Source: an uncultured Oscillospiraceae bacterium
GTDB lineage: Bacteria > Bacillota > Clostridia > Oscillospirales > Oscillospiraceae
Direction of reading: 5' to 3'
NCBI GenBank assembly: GCA_934615645.1
Contig: CAKTTR010000077.1
Location: 1 to 8,153, forward strand
DNA length: 8,153 nucleotides
The translations under genes and the position numbers were made by a program. Below, one piece after another: positions 1 to 5,983 of this stretch. How positions within the stretch are numbered: position 1 is the stretch's first letter; each line of letters opens with the position of its first letter. The notes under the pieces are model-generated. The model had not been told where the DNA came from. It searched no databases and was given only the letters and a program-made list of their open reading frames with translations.

Positions 1-446
1 GTATAGGAGATACAGCCGGAGGCGATGGTGTTCTTGGTCGCGTACTTCATCGTTGCGTCCAGTGCGGTGCCCAGGTTACGGAAATCGTTCAACGCGTCGA
101 AGATGCGGATGATATCAATGCCGTTCTTGATGGACAGCTCAACGAACTTCTCCACCACATCGTCATGATAGTGCTTGTAGCCCAGCAGGTTCTGGCCGCG
201 GAGCAGCATCTGCAGCTTCGTGTTGGGCATATTCTTGCGGATATTGCGCAGTCTCTCCCACGGGTCCTCGTTCAGATAACGCAGACAGGAATCGAAGGTT
301 GCACCGCCCCAGCATTCGACGGAGTAGTACCCTGCCTTGTCCATGGTGGGCAGGATCGCTTCATAGTCGGAATACGGCAGACGGGTCGCCATCAGAGACT
401 GGTTTGCATCACGAAGAACAGTTTCAGTAATTTGAACTTTTTTCAT
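1..446 (-). CDS. oadA: Oxaloacetate decarboxylase alpha subunit / pyruvate carboxylase subunit B, N-terminal part (cut by window edge)
   Basis: Carboxyltransferase of the biotin-dependent OadA/PycB family, which moves CO2 between oxaloacetate and pyruvate via biotin in the cytoplasm. Only the first 148 residues, the start of the TIM-barrel carboxyltransferase domain, are inside the window; the rest and any biotinyl domain lie beyond position 1. Family motifs visible are TVLRDANQS (residues 9-17, with the metal-ligand Asp13), ECWGGATFD (44-52), LLRGQNLLGY (81-90) and RIFDALND (114-121). The ATG at 444-446 starts MKKVQITETV, as usual for the family, and has a GGAGG site at 454-458, 7 nt upstream. 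It lies downstream of pckA on the same strand, 182 bp away, with a hairpin between them, so it may be a separate unit. The visible part cannot distinguish a Na+-pumping decarboxylase subunit from a pyruvate carboxylase subunit; membrane subunit genes nearby would decide. Confidence 0.88.
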   Translation of the reverse strand, partial: MKKVQITETVLRDANQSLMATRLPYSDYEAILPTMDKAGYYSVECWGGATFDSCLRYLNEDPWERLRNIRKNMPNTKLQMLLRGQNLLGYKHYHDDVVEKFVELSIKNGIDIIRIFDALNDFRNLGTALDATMKYATKNTIASGCISY

Positions 447-468
447 GTGTAAGCCTCCATATGTGTTT

Positions 469-497
469 TTAACAAAGTTTACTGCTTTGCTTTTCAA
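469..497 (-). promoter_or_regulatory. Possible weak promoter for oadA
   Basis: Reading the minus strand, TTGAAA (492-497) is followed after 17 bp by TGTTAA (469-474), leaving a short leader before the GGAGG site of oadA. The -35 is fair but the -10 matches the consensus at only three of six positions. The position is plausible but this is a weak call; transcription from pckA is an alternative. Confidence 0.25.
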
Positions 498-567
498 AAA
501 TCCAGGGGTGTTTGCTTTTCTTAATCACGCGATGATATTTCTTAATGAAATTTTAACGCAGAGAAGT

Positions 568-594
568 GTGCTGCGGCAGAGCCTGCCGCAGCAC
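568..594 (-). terminator. Hairpin downstream of pckA, probable terminator or mRNA 3' stabiliser
   Basis: A perfect 12-bp stem (GTGCTGCGGCAG at 568-579 pairing with CTGCCGCAGCAC at 583-594) has a 3-nt loop and lies about 35 bp past the pckA stop codon. No clear U-run follows it on either strand (the minus strand continues ACTTCTCTGCG), so it is not a textbook intrinsic terminator. It could reduce read-through into oadA or protect the pckA mRNA 3' end. Confidence 0.5.
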
Positions 595-628
595 TTCAGC
601 TTAAATCAGCCTTCCCAAAAATAGCCTA

Positions 629-2233
629 TTAAACCATGGGGCCTGCGGCGACCAGGGCCTTGCCAGCGTCATTGCCGGTGTACTTCACGAAATTCTTCAC
701 GAAGCGGCCTGCCAGATCCTTGGCCTTCTCTTCCCACTCGGCAGCGTCTGCATAGGTGTCGCGGGGATCGAGGATCGCCGGATCGACGCCGGGCAGTGCG
801 GTGGGGACCGTCAGGTTGAAGTGGGGGATCGTCTTCGTCTCGGCCTTCAGGATGGAGCCGTCCAGGATCGCGTCGATGATGCCGCGGGTGTCCTTAATGG
901 AGATACGCTTGCCGGTGCCGTTCCAGCCGGTGTTGACCAGGTAAGCCTTGGCGCCGCTCTTTTCCATCTTCTTGACCAGCTCTTCGGCGTACTTCGTCGG
1001 ATGCAGCTCCAGGAAGGCCTGACCAAAGCAAGCAGAGAACGTCGGGGTGGGCTCGGTGATGCCGCGCTCGGTGCCAGCCAGCTTGGAGGTGAAGCCGGAC
1101 AGGAAGTAGTACTGGGCCTGCTCCGGGGTCAGCACGGAGACGGGAGGCAGAACGCCAAAGGCATCCGCAGACAGGAAGATGACGTTCTTTGCCGCCGGTG
1201 CAGCGGAGATGGGGCGAACAATCTTCTCGATGTGGTCGATGGGATAAGAGACGCGGGTGTTCTCGGTAACGGAGCCGTCTGCGAAGTCGCATTCGCCGTT
1301 TTCCTTGACGGTGACGTTCTCCAGCAGCGCGTTGCGCTTGATGGCGTTGTAGATATCCGGCTCGGATTCCTTATCGAGGTTGATGACCTTGGCGTAGCAG
1401 CCGCCTTCGAAGTTGAAGACGCCGTTGTCGTCCCAGCCGTGCTCGTCGTCGCCGATGAGCAGGCGCTTCGGGTCGGTGGAGAGGGTCGTCTTGCCGGTGC
1501 CGGACAGGCCGAAGAACAGGGCGGTGTTTTCGCCGTTCATGTCGGTGTTGGCAGAGCAATGCATGGAAGCCATGCCCTTAAGCGGCAGGTAGTAGTTCAT
1601 CATGGAGAACATGCCCTTCTTCATCTCGCCGCCGTACCAAGTGTTCAGGATAACCTGCTCACGGGAGGTGATGTTGAAGATAACTGCCGTCTCGGAGTTC
1701 AGGCCCAACTCCTTGTAGTTTTCGACCTTGGCCTTGGATGCGTTGTAGCTGATAAAGTCGGGGGTGAAGTTTTCCAGCTCTTCCGCCGTCGGAGCAATGA
1801 ACATGTTCTTCACAAAGTGTGCCTGCCAGGCAACTTCCATAATGAAGCGGATGGCCATGCGGGAATCATGGTTTGCGCCGCAGAAGACGTCCATGACGTA
1901 CAGCTTCTTGTTGGACAGCTCCTGCTGCGCCAGCTTCTTGCAGGCAGCCCATGTCTCCTGGGAGGCGGGCTTGTTGTCGTTCTTGAATTCGTCGGAGGTC
2001 CACCAAACGGTGTCCTTGGAGTTTTCGTCCATAACGATAAACTTATCCTTGGGAGACCGGCCGGTATAGATACCGGTCATAACATTGACCGCACCCAGAT
2101 CAGAGACCTGGCCCTTTTCAAAGCCTTCCAGGCCGGGTTTTGTCTCTTCTTCGAAGAGGGCCTCATAAGAAGGGTTGTAGACGATTTCTGTCGTACCCGT
2201 GATGCCATACTTTTCAAGATCAATCTTTTTCAT
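629..2233 (-). CDS. pckA: Phosphoenolpyruvate carboxykinase (ATP)
   Basis: ATP-dependent PEP carboxykinase (EC 4.1.1.49), a cytoplasmic enzyme interconverting oxaloacetate + ATP and PEP + CO2 + ADP. In fermentative anaerobes it often runs toward carboxylation, making ATP and oxaloacetate. The 534-residue product is the normal family length. Visible motifs: TGRSPKDKF (57-65, substrate-binding Arg59), the signature around NTWYGGEMKKGMFS (197-210, with Tyr200 and Lys206), MHCSAN (224-229, His225 a metal ligand), P-loop GLSGTGKTT (242-250) and LIGDDEHGWD (259-268, metal-binding Asp262 and Asp263). The ATG at 2231-2233 (MKKIDLEKYG) is chosen because a GGAGG site (2244-2248) lies 10 nt upstream; the frame stays open to 2359, but the extra residues do not look like family sequence and overlap the predicted promoter. 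The neighbouring oadA acts on the same metabolites. Confidence 0.97.
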   Translation of the reverse strand: MKKIDLEKYGITGTTEIVYNPSYEALFEEETKPGLEGFEKGQVSDLGAVNVMTGIYTGRSPKDKFIVMDENSKDTVWWTSDEFKNDNKPASQETWAACKKLAQQELSNKKLYVMDVFCGANHDSRMAIRFIMEVAWQAHFVKNMFIAPTAEELENFTPDFISYNASKAKVENYKELGLNSETAVIFNITSREQVILNTWYGGEMKKGMFSMMNYYLPLKGMASMHCSANTDMNGENTALFFGLSGTGKTTLSTDPKRLLIGDDEHGWDDNGVFNFEGGCYAKVINLDKESEPDIYNAIKRNALLENVTVKENGECDFADGSVTENTRVSYPIDHIEKIVRPISAAPAAKNVIFLSADAFGVLPPVSVLTPEQAQYYFLSGFTSKLAGTERGITEPTPTFSACFGQAFLELHPTKYAEELVKKMEKSGAKAYLVNTGWNGTGKRISIKDTRGIIDAILDGSILKAETKTIPHFNLTVPTALPGVDPAILDPRDTYADAAEWEEKAKDLAGRFVKNFVKYTGNDAGKALVAAGPMV

Positions 2234-2276
2234 GCAAAGTGTTCCTCCTATAGCAAATAAATCTAGCGTACCCCCT

Positions 2277-2296
2277 CCGGCGGGCACGCCCGGCGG
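2277..2296 (-). promoter_or_regulatory. GC-rich hairpin in the pckA 5' leader
   Basis: CCGGCGGGC (2277-2285) and GCCCGGCGG (2288-2296) are complementary at eight of nine positions, giving a compact, very stable stem about 45 nt upstream of the pckA start and about 30 nt before its ribosome binding site. No U-run follows, so it is not an attenuator of the usual kind. It may stabilise the leader; no function can be assigned. Confidence 0.45.
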
Positions 2297-2349
2297 AATG
2301 TAATACGCAAAACTACAAAAATTCGAAGGCCCAACGTCCTCCGTATACC

Positions 2350-2378
2350 AGTATAACACGCCTGCGGAAATATTTCTA
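2350..2378 (-). promoter_or_regulatory. Probable promoter of pckA
   Basis: On the minus strand a -10 box TATACT (2350-2355, five of six consensus bases) is preceded after 17 bp by TAGAAA (2373-2378, four of six). A-rich sequence lies upstream. Transcription would start near 2343, giving a leader of roughly 110 nt. The -10 lies in an imperfect inverted repeat, GTTATACTGGTATAC (2343-2357), which might be an operator; that part is inference. Confidence 0.55.
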
Positions 2379-2497
2379 TATAAATCTAAAAAATTTTGTC
2401 TTTTCTTGATATTTTTTTAATTGCCGGTCTTTTGGTGAAAATTTCTTGGATAACCTGCTGTTTTTTGCGAATTTTTCCGGCATTTTTTCTGGCGTGC

Positions 2498-2526
2498 TTG
2501 ATTTTTATTTTCCCAGCGTGTAAAAT
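2498..2526 (+). promoter_or_regulatory. Probable promoter of the four-helix membrane protein gene
   Basis: TTGATT (2498-2503), a 17-bp spacer and TAAAAT (2521-2526) fit a sigma-A-type promoter, four and five matches of six. It lies about 45 bp upstream of the ATG at 2570 and faces away from the pckA promoter. Confidence 0.5.
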
Positions 2527-2569
2527 TTATACAAATACTGGCACTTTGGCCGAGAGAGGGCGTGGGCGC

Positions 2570-3115
2570 ATGAACGCAAAAGAGAGAAAAAGAGCCAAAC
2601 TGATGTATCGCTTTCCCCTGCTGCTGGCCCTGACGGGGCTGGTCCTGCTGCTGCTGCAATGGGCCCTGGGCTTTGCCTCGATGGACGCCTTCAGCGAGCT
2701 TCTGCCGCTGGTGCGGCGGAATTGGTATATTCTCGTGCTGCCGGTGGCGCTGCTGCTGCTCTACCTCTTCCGGGCCCCGGTCGCAGCGGCGTATTGCGGC
2801 GCGGCCGTTGGAGCGGTGCTGTTTCTGATTCAGCTGGTGGTCTCGTTCCTGCTCCGCCGCAGCGGCGGCGATGCCGTGGGGCTGGCGGCTTGGATCCCGG
2901 GGCATGGGCTGTTTTCCAGCCTGCAGGCCCTCGCCGCGCAGGTATCGGCAGCGCGCATTTTGGCCTTTGCTGCGGATCTTGCCCTGGTGCTGTGCAACGC
3001 CTCGGCGATCTTCTCCTGCATGGGCTATATCAGCGCGCTGCGCCAGGCGACCGAACGGGCCGCCCAGCGGCAGGCCCGGCAGGACGCGGAAAAAGAATTT
3101 TCCCCGGAAGATTGA
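2570..3115 (+). CDS. Hypothetical membrane protein, four predicted helices
   Basis: I do not recognise the family. The 181-residue product starts MNAKERKRAK, a strongly basic N-terminus, then shows hydrophobic stretches at about residues 15-36, 52-68, 72-95 and 130-155, and ends in a charged tail (about 157-181) rich in Arg, Gln and acidic residues. By the positive-inside rule both ends should be cytoplasmic. The helices are very rich in Leu, Ala and Val, with no enzyme motif visible. The ATG at 2570 is chosen because a GAGAGAGGG purine run precedes it and the basic N-terminus follows directly; the frame remains open upstream to about 2396, but that part overlaps the promoter and the T-rich tract. 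It is divergent from pckA. The eutS promoter begins inside its last codons, so the two are probably separate transcripts. Confidence 0.75.
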   Translation: MNAKERKRAKLMYRFPLLLALTGLVLLLLQWALGFASMDAFSELLPLVRRNWYILVLPVALLLLYLFRAPVAAAYCGAAVGAVLFLIQLVVSFLLRRSGGDAVGLAAWIPGHGLFSSLQALAAQVSAARILAFAADLALVLCNASAIFSCMGYISALRQATERAAQRQARQDAEKEFSPED

Positions 3116-3140
3116 CGCAGGCGCTGCGGCGTGCTATACT
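3112..3140 (+). promoter_or_regulatory. Near-consensus promoter of eutS-eutP
   Basis: TTGACG (3112-3117), a 17-bp spacer and TATACT (3135-3140) each match the sigma-A consensus at five of six bases. The -35 box contains the TGA stop codon of the upstream membrane protein gene (3113-3115). The predicted start near 3147 leaves a leader of about 50 nt. No hairpin pair of the kind used by EutV antitermination was seen in it. Confidence 0.75.
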
Positions 3141-3196
3141 AAATTTATTCTAATCCGTCTATTTTTATCGAATTCAATGCATCGAGGTCCTATTCT

Positions 3197-3547
3197 ATGT
3201 ACGAAGAGCAAAAGCAACGGATCATTCAGGAGATCGTCCCTGGCAAACAGGTCACGATGGCGCATCTGATCGCCAATCCCAATCCGGATCTTTATAAAAA
3301 GCTGGGCGTCATCGGCAATCCCCAGGGTGCCATTGGCATTCTGACCATCACGCCCCACGAGGCCGCGATCATCGGCGCCGACGTTGCAACGAAGGCCGCC
3401 AGTGTCGATATTATTTTTGTCGACCGGTTCAACGGCTCCCTGGTCATCAATGGCACGGTGGCCGATGTCGAAGCAGCGATGAAAGACGTTTTAAATGTGC
3501 TGGAAAACCTCCTGCACTTTGCCCCGGCGGTGATCACGAAGACATGA
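3197..3547 (+). CDS. eutS: EutS-like bacterial microcompartment shell protein
   Basis: BMC-domain shell protein of the EutS/PduU type, which forms hexameric tiles in the protein shell of ethanolamine- or propanediol-type microcompartments. The 116-residue length fits the family (about 110-120). Recognisable segments are EIVPGKQVT (12-20), AHLIANP (22-28), GILTITPHEAAI (47-58), ADVATKA (61-67), FVDRFNGS (74-81) and the C-terminal FAPAVITKT (108-116). The order, with the VPGKQVT strand at the N-terminus, is that of the permuted BMC fold of EutS/PduU. The ATG at 3197 has a GAGG site (3184-3187) 9 nt upstream. Its stop codon overlaps the start of eutP by 4 nt. No enzyme, other shell protein, or EutV/EutW regulator gene is in the window, so its compartment, if any, is encoded elsewhere. 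Confidence 0.93.
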   Translation: MYEEQKQRIIQEIVPGKQVTMAHLIANPNPDLYKKLGVIGNPQGAIGILTITPHEAAIIGADVATKAASVDIIFVDRFNGSLVINGTVADVEAAMKDVLNVLENLLHFAPAVITKT

Positions 3548-4026
3548 AGCGTGTGATTATGGTCGGCCATGTGGCCTGCGGCAAGACGACCCTCAGCCAG
3601 CGGCTCAATGGCTTAAAGCAAACGTATCAAAAAACCCAGGCTTTGGAGTTTTTGCAAAATTCCATCGACACACCGGGGGAGTATCTGGAGCGCCGCTCCC
3701 TGGTGCATGCGCTGATGGTCACCTCTGTCGAGGCGGATGTCGCGCTGTTTATCCACGATGCAACGGCGGAGCGTTTTATGTTCGCCCCGGGCCTGGCAGG
3801 GTCCTTCCCCATCCCGGTCATCGGCGTCGTGAATAAGATTGACTGCGCCACGCCGCAGCAGCGCGCCGATGCGCGCGAGCTTCTGGAGCTCACCGGCGCC
3901 AGCCCGATTTTTGAGATCAGCGCCAAAACCGGTGAGGGCATGCAGGCCCTGCTGGACTATTTAAGTGATGACCCTGCGCCAGACGATGCGCAAAAGAACG
4001 ATAGCAATGCCCCGGCTACAAGCTGA
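3544..4026 (+). CDS. eutP: EutP/PduV-family small GTPase-like protein
   Basis: Ras-like P-loop NTPase of the EutP/PduV family, associated with ethanolamine and propanediol microcompartments; its precise role is unsettled. The 160-residue length matches the family (E. coli EutP about 159). Visible motifs: Walker A GHVACGKT (residues 8-15), KTQALEF (30-36), G3-like IDTPGEY (41-47), G4 NKID (97-100) and a G5-like ISAKTG (125-130). The C-terminal ~18 residues are polar and probably disordered. The ATG at 3544-3546 overlaps the eutS stop (3545-3547) in an ATGA arrangement and has only a weak site of its own, so translation is probably coupled to eutS. The last codons are inside the left arm of the terminator. 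No eutV, eutW or eutA follows; the next gene is convergent. Confidence 0.93.
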   Translation: MKRVIMVGHVACGKTTLSQRLNGLKQTYQKTQALEFLQNSIDTPGEYLERRSLVHALMVTSVEADVALFIHDATAERFMFAPGLAGSFPIPVIGVVNKIDCATPQQRADARELLELTGASPIFEISAKTGEGMQALLDYLSDDPAPDDAQKNDSNAPATS

Positions 4027-4048
4027 TGCAGCCAGGGCATTCTTTTTA
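4006..4048 (+). terminator. Rho-independent terminator of eutS-eutP
   Basis: AATGCCCCGGCT (4006-4017) pairs with AGCCAGGGCATT (4030-4041) with one C-A mismatch in 12 bp and a 12-nt loop, followed by CTTTTTAT (4042-4049). The left arm and the loop contain the last eutP codons and its stop. The U-run overlaps the end of the convergent gene (stop at 4046-4048). On the minus strand the same stem is followed by GCTATCGTTCTTTT, so it may also act weakly for the convergent operon. Confidence 0.88.
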
Positions 4049-4759
4049 TCCCGCAGCGGGCAGCGGCGCGGCATATTTGCGGCATTGCTTTCGGTTGCGG
4101 CGGAAAAAGCCGCAGATGGTGCAAAAGACGAACGCAGCCAGCAGGCCATAATAGATTGGTACGACCGTCGGCCAGGTCGCTGCATCGGGGAAGATCGTCC
4201 GCGCCGGGATGGCATCGAGAAGGATGTAGATCAGCATGGGACTGCGGCCAAGCACCAAGGGCCGCAGCATCGCCGCTCGCAGCCCGATATACCCGGTGCC
4301 AAGCAGCAGCTTCCAGCCATCATGCCTAGAGAAGGACGTAGTCGAGGCCAGGACAAAGCCGCAGAAATACAGCGTGCCGTGGCAGAACAGGCAGACGGCA
4401 TTGTCCAGCGGCGTATTGCCGCCGTAGATCGCCCCACCGGCAAGGATCATGGCCAGGTAGTAGAAAAAGCCCGCCATCAGCCCGGAATAAGCGGCCCAGC
4501 AATAGAGCCTTTTCCACCCTGCCAGCATGATCAGCGGCACGACGAAGTAGGCGATGGTAGAAAACTCCGCCGGGATCCGCACCTGGAAAAAGAACGCCGG
4601 ATAGACGATCAGATAGTGCGCCAGGTTCACACCCAGCAGCAGCCAGCAGAGCAGGCGGAGTATTTTTTCGATCTGCGCCGCCGGGCAGCGGCACAGACGG
4701 CGGGCCAAATAGGTGAGCGCGCCCAGCAGGAAAAGTGCAAGCAGATTCAGTATCGACAT
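4046..4759 (-). CDS. Polytopic membrane protein, possibly YwaF/TMEM164-like
   Basis: A 237-residue integral membrane protein with about seven or eight hydrophobic segments (near residues 1-19, 33-53, 66-80, 84-108, 122-141, 150-165, 170-185 and 198-218) and a basic, cytoplasmic-looking C-terminus (FFRRNRKQCRK, 218-228). The polar spots NLAHYLIVYP (45-54) and LFCHGTLYF (124-132), a His in each of two helices, recall the YwaF/TMEM164-type membrane proteins, but this is a weak resemblance and no function is claimed. The ATG at 4757-4759 (MSILNLLALF) is chosen because GTGAGGG lies 8 nt upstream; a TTG 48 nt further up is in frame but would start inside the preceding gene. It is the third gene of the padR-DUF1700 operon, 26 nt after the DUF1700 stop, so it may be controlled by that regulator. 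Confidence 0.7.
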   Translation of the reverse strand: MSILNLLALFLLGALTYLARRLCRCPAAQIEKILRLLCWLLLGVNLAHYLIVYPAFFFQVRIPAEFSTIAYFVVPLIMLAGWKRLYCWAAYSGLMAGFFYYLAMILAGGAIYGGNTPLDNAVCLFCHGTLYFCGFVLASTTSFSRHDGWKLLLGTGYIGLRAAMLRPLVLGRSPMLIYILLDAIPARTIFPDAATWPTVVPIYYGLLAAFVFCTICGFFRRNRKQCRKYAAPLPAAG

Positions 4760-4785
4760 GGCAGTATCCCTCACCGAATGATAAA

Positions 4786-5514
4786 TCACGCTGCGTAGCC
4801 GAACCAACCCCAGACATGCCAGAATTGGATCCCTCCCGCCTGGAGCATCGCGACCACGCTACCAGCAATAAAAAGGACCGCAAAGACCGTCAGGCCCAGC
4901 AGCGATGCTTTGCGCAGTCTGCGGGCGCGTTTTGCCCGGAGCTGCGGGCGGGCAGGCAGCGGCGGCAGGGCCGCGCCGCCGTGCAGCCGGGCCAGCGTAT
5001 TGCTGCGGAACCGGCCGAAGGCCCGCAGGCTCTGACGCAGATAAGCGCCATACCAGACGCAGCCCGTATAGGTGAGAACGCTCAGCGCCAGCAATGCGCA
5101 GCCAAACAGCAGCGCCGCAGCGTACGGCATCAACGGGAGCAGGCCAACCGGATTGATCCGCCCGATCAGGCAAAGCCCCGTCAACGCGAAGGCTATAGCT
5201 GCTGCCGTCAGCACCAATCCAAAGGAGAACAGCAGCAGGAACAAAACGCCCTCTCCAAATTCCGCCAGGCCCAAACCGAGATAGACCAGCCCGCGCCCCG
5301 ATTTTGGCGCAGCAGGCGTCGTCTCCGCCGGGGCAAACTGGGCAGCCAGCGCGGCCGGGTCGCCAAGCTTGGCAGCGATCTCCTCTTCTGTGTAACCGTC
5401 GGCCAGTTTAAAGGCAAAGTGTTGCTCGTATTCTGCCGTGATCTCCGCGGCGTCGGCAATATGCTGCTTTTCCAGCGCAGCGCTCAGTTTTGTTAAGAAT
5501 TCAGTCTTCGTCAT
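4786..5514 (-). CDS. DUF1700 (HAAS-domain) membrane protein
   Basis: A 242-residue protein with an N-terminal HAAS/DUF1700 helical domain and a membrane region. The soluble part (about residues 1-60) has the pattern MTKTEFLTKLSAALEKQ, then ITAEYEQHF, then TEEEIAAKLGDPAALAAQF, typical of this family, which is commonly encoded next to PadR-type regulators and thought to act in envelope-linked signalling. A Pro/Ala linker follows, then hydrophobic segments at about 76-118, 123-155 and 203-226, with a basic loop (157-203) between the last two. The ATG at 5512-5514 has GAGGAGG about 9 nt upstream. It overlaps the 3' end of padR by 14 nt, so the ribosome binding site is inside padR. The family is well supported; the biochemical role is not known. 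Confidence 0.85.
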   Translation of the reverse strand: MTKTEFLTKLSAALEKQHIADAAEITAEYEQHFAFKLADGYTEEEIAAKLGDPAALAAQFAPAETTPAAPKSGRGLVYLGLGLAEFGEGVLFLLLFSFGLVLTAAAIAFALTGLCLIGRINPVGLLPLMPYAAALLFGCALLALSVLTYTGCVWYGAYLRQSLRAFGRFRSNTLARLHGGAALPPLPARPQLRAKRARRLRKASLLGLTVFAVLFIAGSVVAMLQAGGIQFWHVWGWFGYAA

Positions 5515-5833
5515 CTTTTTCAACCTCCTCATTTAAAATGCGCAGCACAGCCTTTGCAAATTTCAGGTACTCTGCCCGGCCTGCCGCATAGGTCTCCTCG
5601 CCAAGCTGGGTCAGCTTGTAGTATTTTCGTGGCGGGCCGCCGCTCTCCTCCTGCAGGTAGGTCGTCAGCAGACCGTCGGCCTTTAGTTTGCGCAGGATCG
5701 GGTAGACCGTCCCGTCAGCAATGGCAACGTAGGCGGCAAGCTGCTCCGAGATCTCATACCCATAGCGCGGCCGCTTTTGCAGCAGCGCCAGCACACACAA
5801 CTCCAGGACGCCTTTTTTATATTGTGGATTCAT
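5501..5833 (-). CDS. PadR-family transcriptional regulator
   Basis: A 110-residue winged-helix regulator of the short PadR-like (PF03551) class. The N-terminus, LELCVLALLQKRPRYGYEIS (10-29), is the hallmark start of the family, GTVYPILRKLKADGLL (41-56) is the recognition helix and start of the wing, and SGGPPRKYYKLTQLG (64-78) is the wing and its following strand. The C-terminal helix (79-110) should serve dimerisation and ends in an acidic tail. The ATG at 5831-5833 has a GGGGTG site a few bases upstream. It is the first gene of a three-gene operon with the DUF1700 protein and a membrane protein. By family habit it probably represses its own operon and releases DNA on binding a small molecule or cationic compound; the ligand cannot be inferred. 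Confidence 0.93.
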   Translation of the reverse strand: MNPQYKKGVLELCVLALLQKRPRYGYEISEQLAAYVAIADGTVYPILRKLKADGLLTTYLQEESGGPPRKYYKLTQLGEETYAAGRAEYLKFAKAVLRILNEEVEKDDED

Positions 5834-5873
5834 ACGATCACCCCATATGTTTTTGTCTTTTGATTACTATTAA

Positions 5874-5902
5874 ATTATATTCACTAGTGGTGTATGTGTC
5901 AA
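5874..5902 (-). promoter_or_regulatory. Consensus promoter of the padR operon
   Basis: On the minus strand, TTGACA (5897-5902), a 17-bp spacer and TATAAT (5874-5879) match the sigma-A consensus at all twelve positions. A 16-bp all-A/T tract (5907-5922) lies just upstream of the -35, where an UP element would be. The predicted start near 5867 gives a leader of about 33 nt. So strong a promoter before a regulator gene implies repression. Confidence 0.9.
5882..5889. promoter_or_regulatory. Possible PadR operator (8-bp palindrome in promoter spacer)
   Basis: The perfect palindrome CACTAGTG lies between the -35 and -10 boxes of the padR promoter, where a bound dimer would block RNA polymerase. 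PadR proteins commonly bind short inverted repeats in their own promoters, so autoregulation is plausible. The symmetry does not extend beyond 8 bp, which is shorter than many PadR sites. Confidence 0.4.
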
Positions 5903-5950
5903 GTGCTTTTTAAAAATTTTTTCAGATAATCGCACCAGACGTTCCGCCCC

Positions 5951-5983
5951 AAGCACAAAGCCGCCCCCGCGAGGGGGGGCGAC
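5951..5983 (-). repeat. Degenerate terminal CRISPR repeat (leader-distal)
   Basis: It keeps the first part of the repeat and the GC-rich stem (with one extra G) but has lost the GAATTGAAAT end, which would form the 5' handle of a following crRNA. Since no spacer follows, that part is not needed. Decay of the tail repeat is normal and confirms array polarity. Confidence 0.9.

Larger units (their letters stand above)
2234..2569. other. Divergent intergenic region between pckA and the membrane protein gene
   Basis: This 336-bp region has no convincing gene. From left to right it holds the pckA leader with a GC-rich hairpin (2277-2296), a minus-strand promoter (2350-2378), a very T-rich stretch (about 2371-2490) and a plus-strand promoter (2498-2526). 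The T-rich tract gives A-tracts on the minus strand upstream of the pckA promoter. No riboswitch fold was recognised by eye. Confidence 0.6.

Noticed and set aside
821..2260. Long open frame on the plus strand opposite pckA (479 codons)
   Set aside because: It is antisense to a clearly conserved pckA; the translation is rich in Gly/Val/Asp runs without a recognisable domain. This is typical of GC-rich antisense shadows.
2237..2359. N-terminal extension of PckA (42 residues)
   Set aside because: The extension contains Pro/Gly-rich, non-family sequence, overlaps the predicted promoter and the leader hairpin, and the downstream ATG has a strong GGAGG site.
3965..5496. Two long plus-strand open frames opposite the membrane protein and DUF1700 genes
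   Set aside because: Their translations are mainly Arg/Gln/Ala low-complexity sequence with no domain, while the minus strand gives hydrophobic helices, good ribosome binding sites and tight operon spacing.
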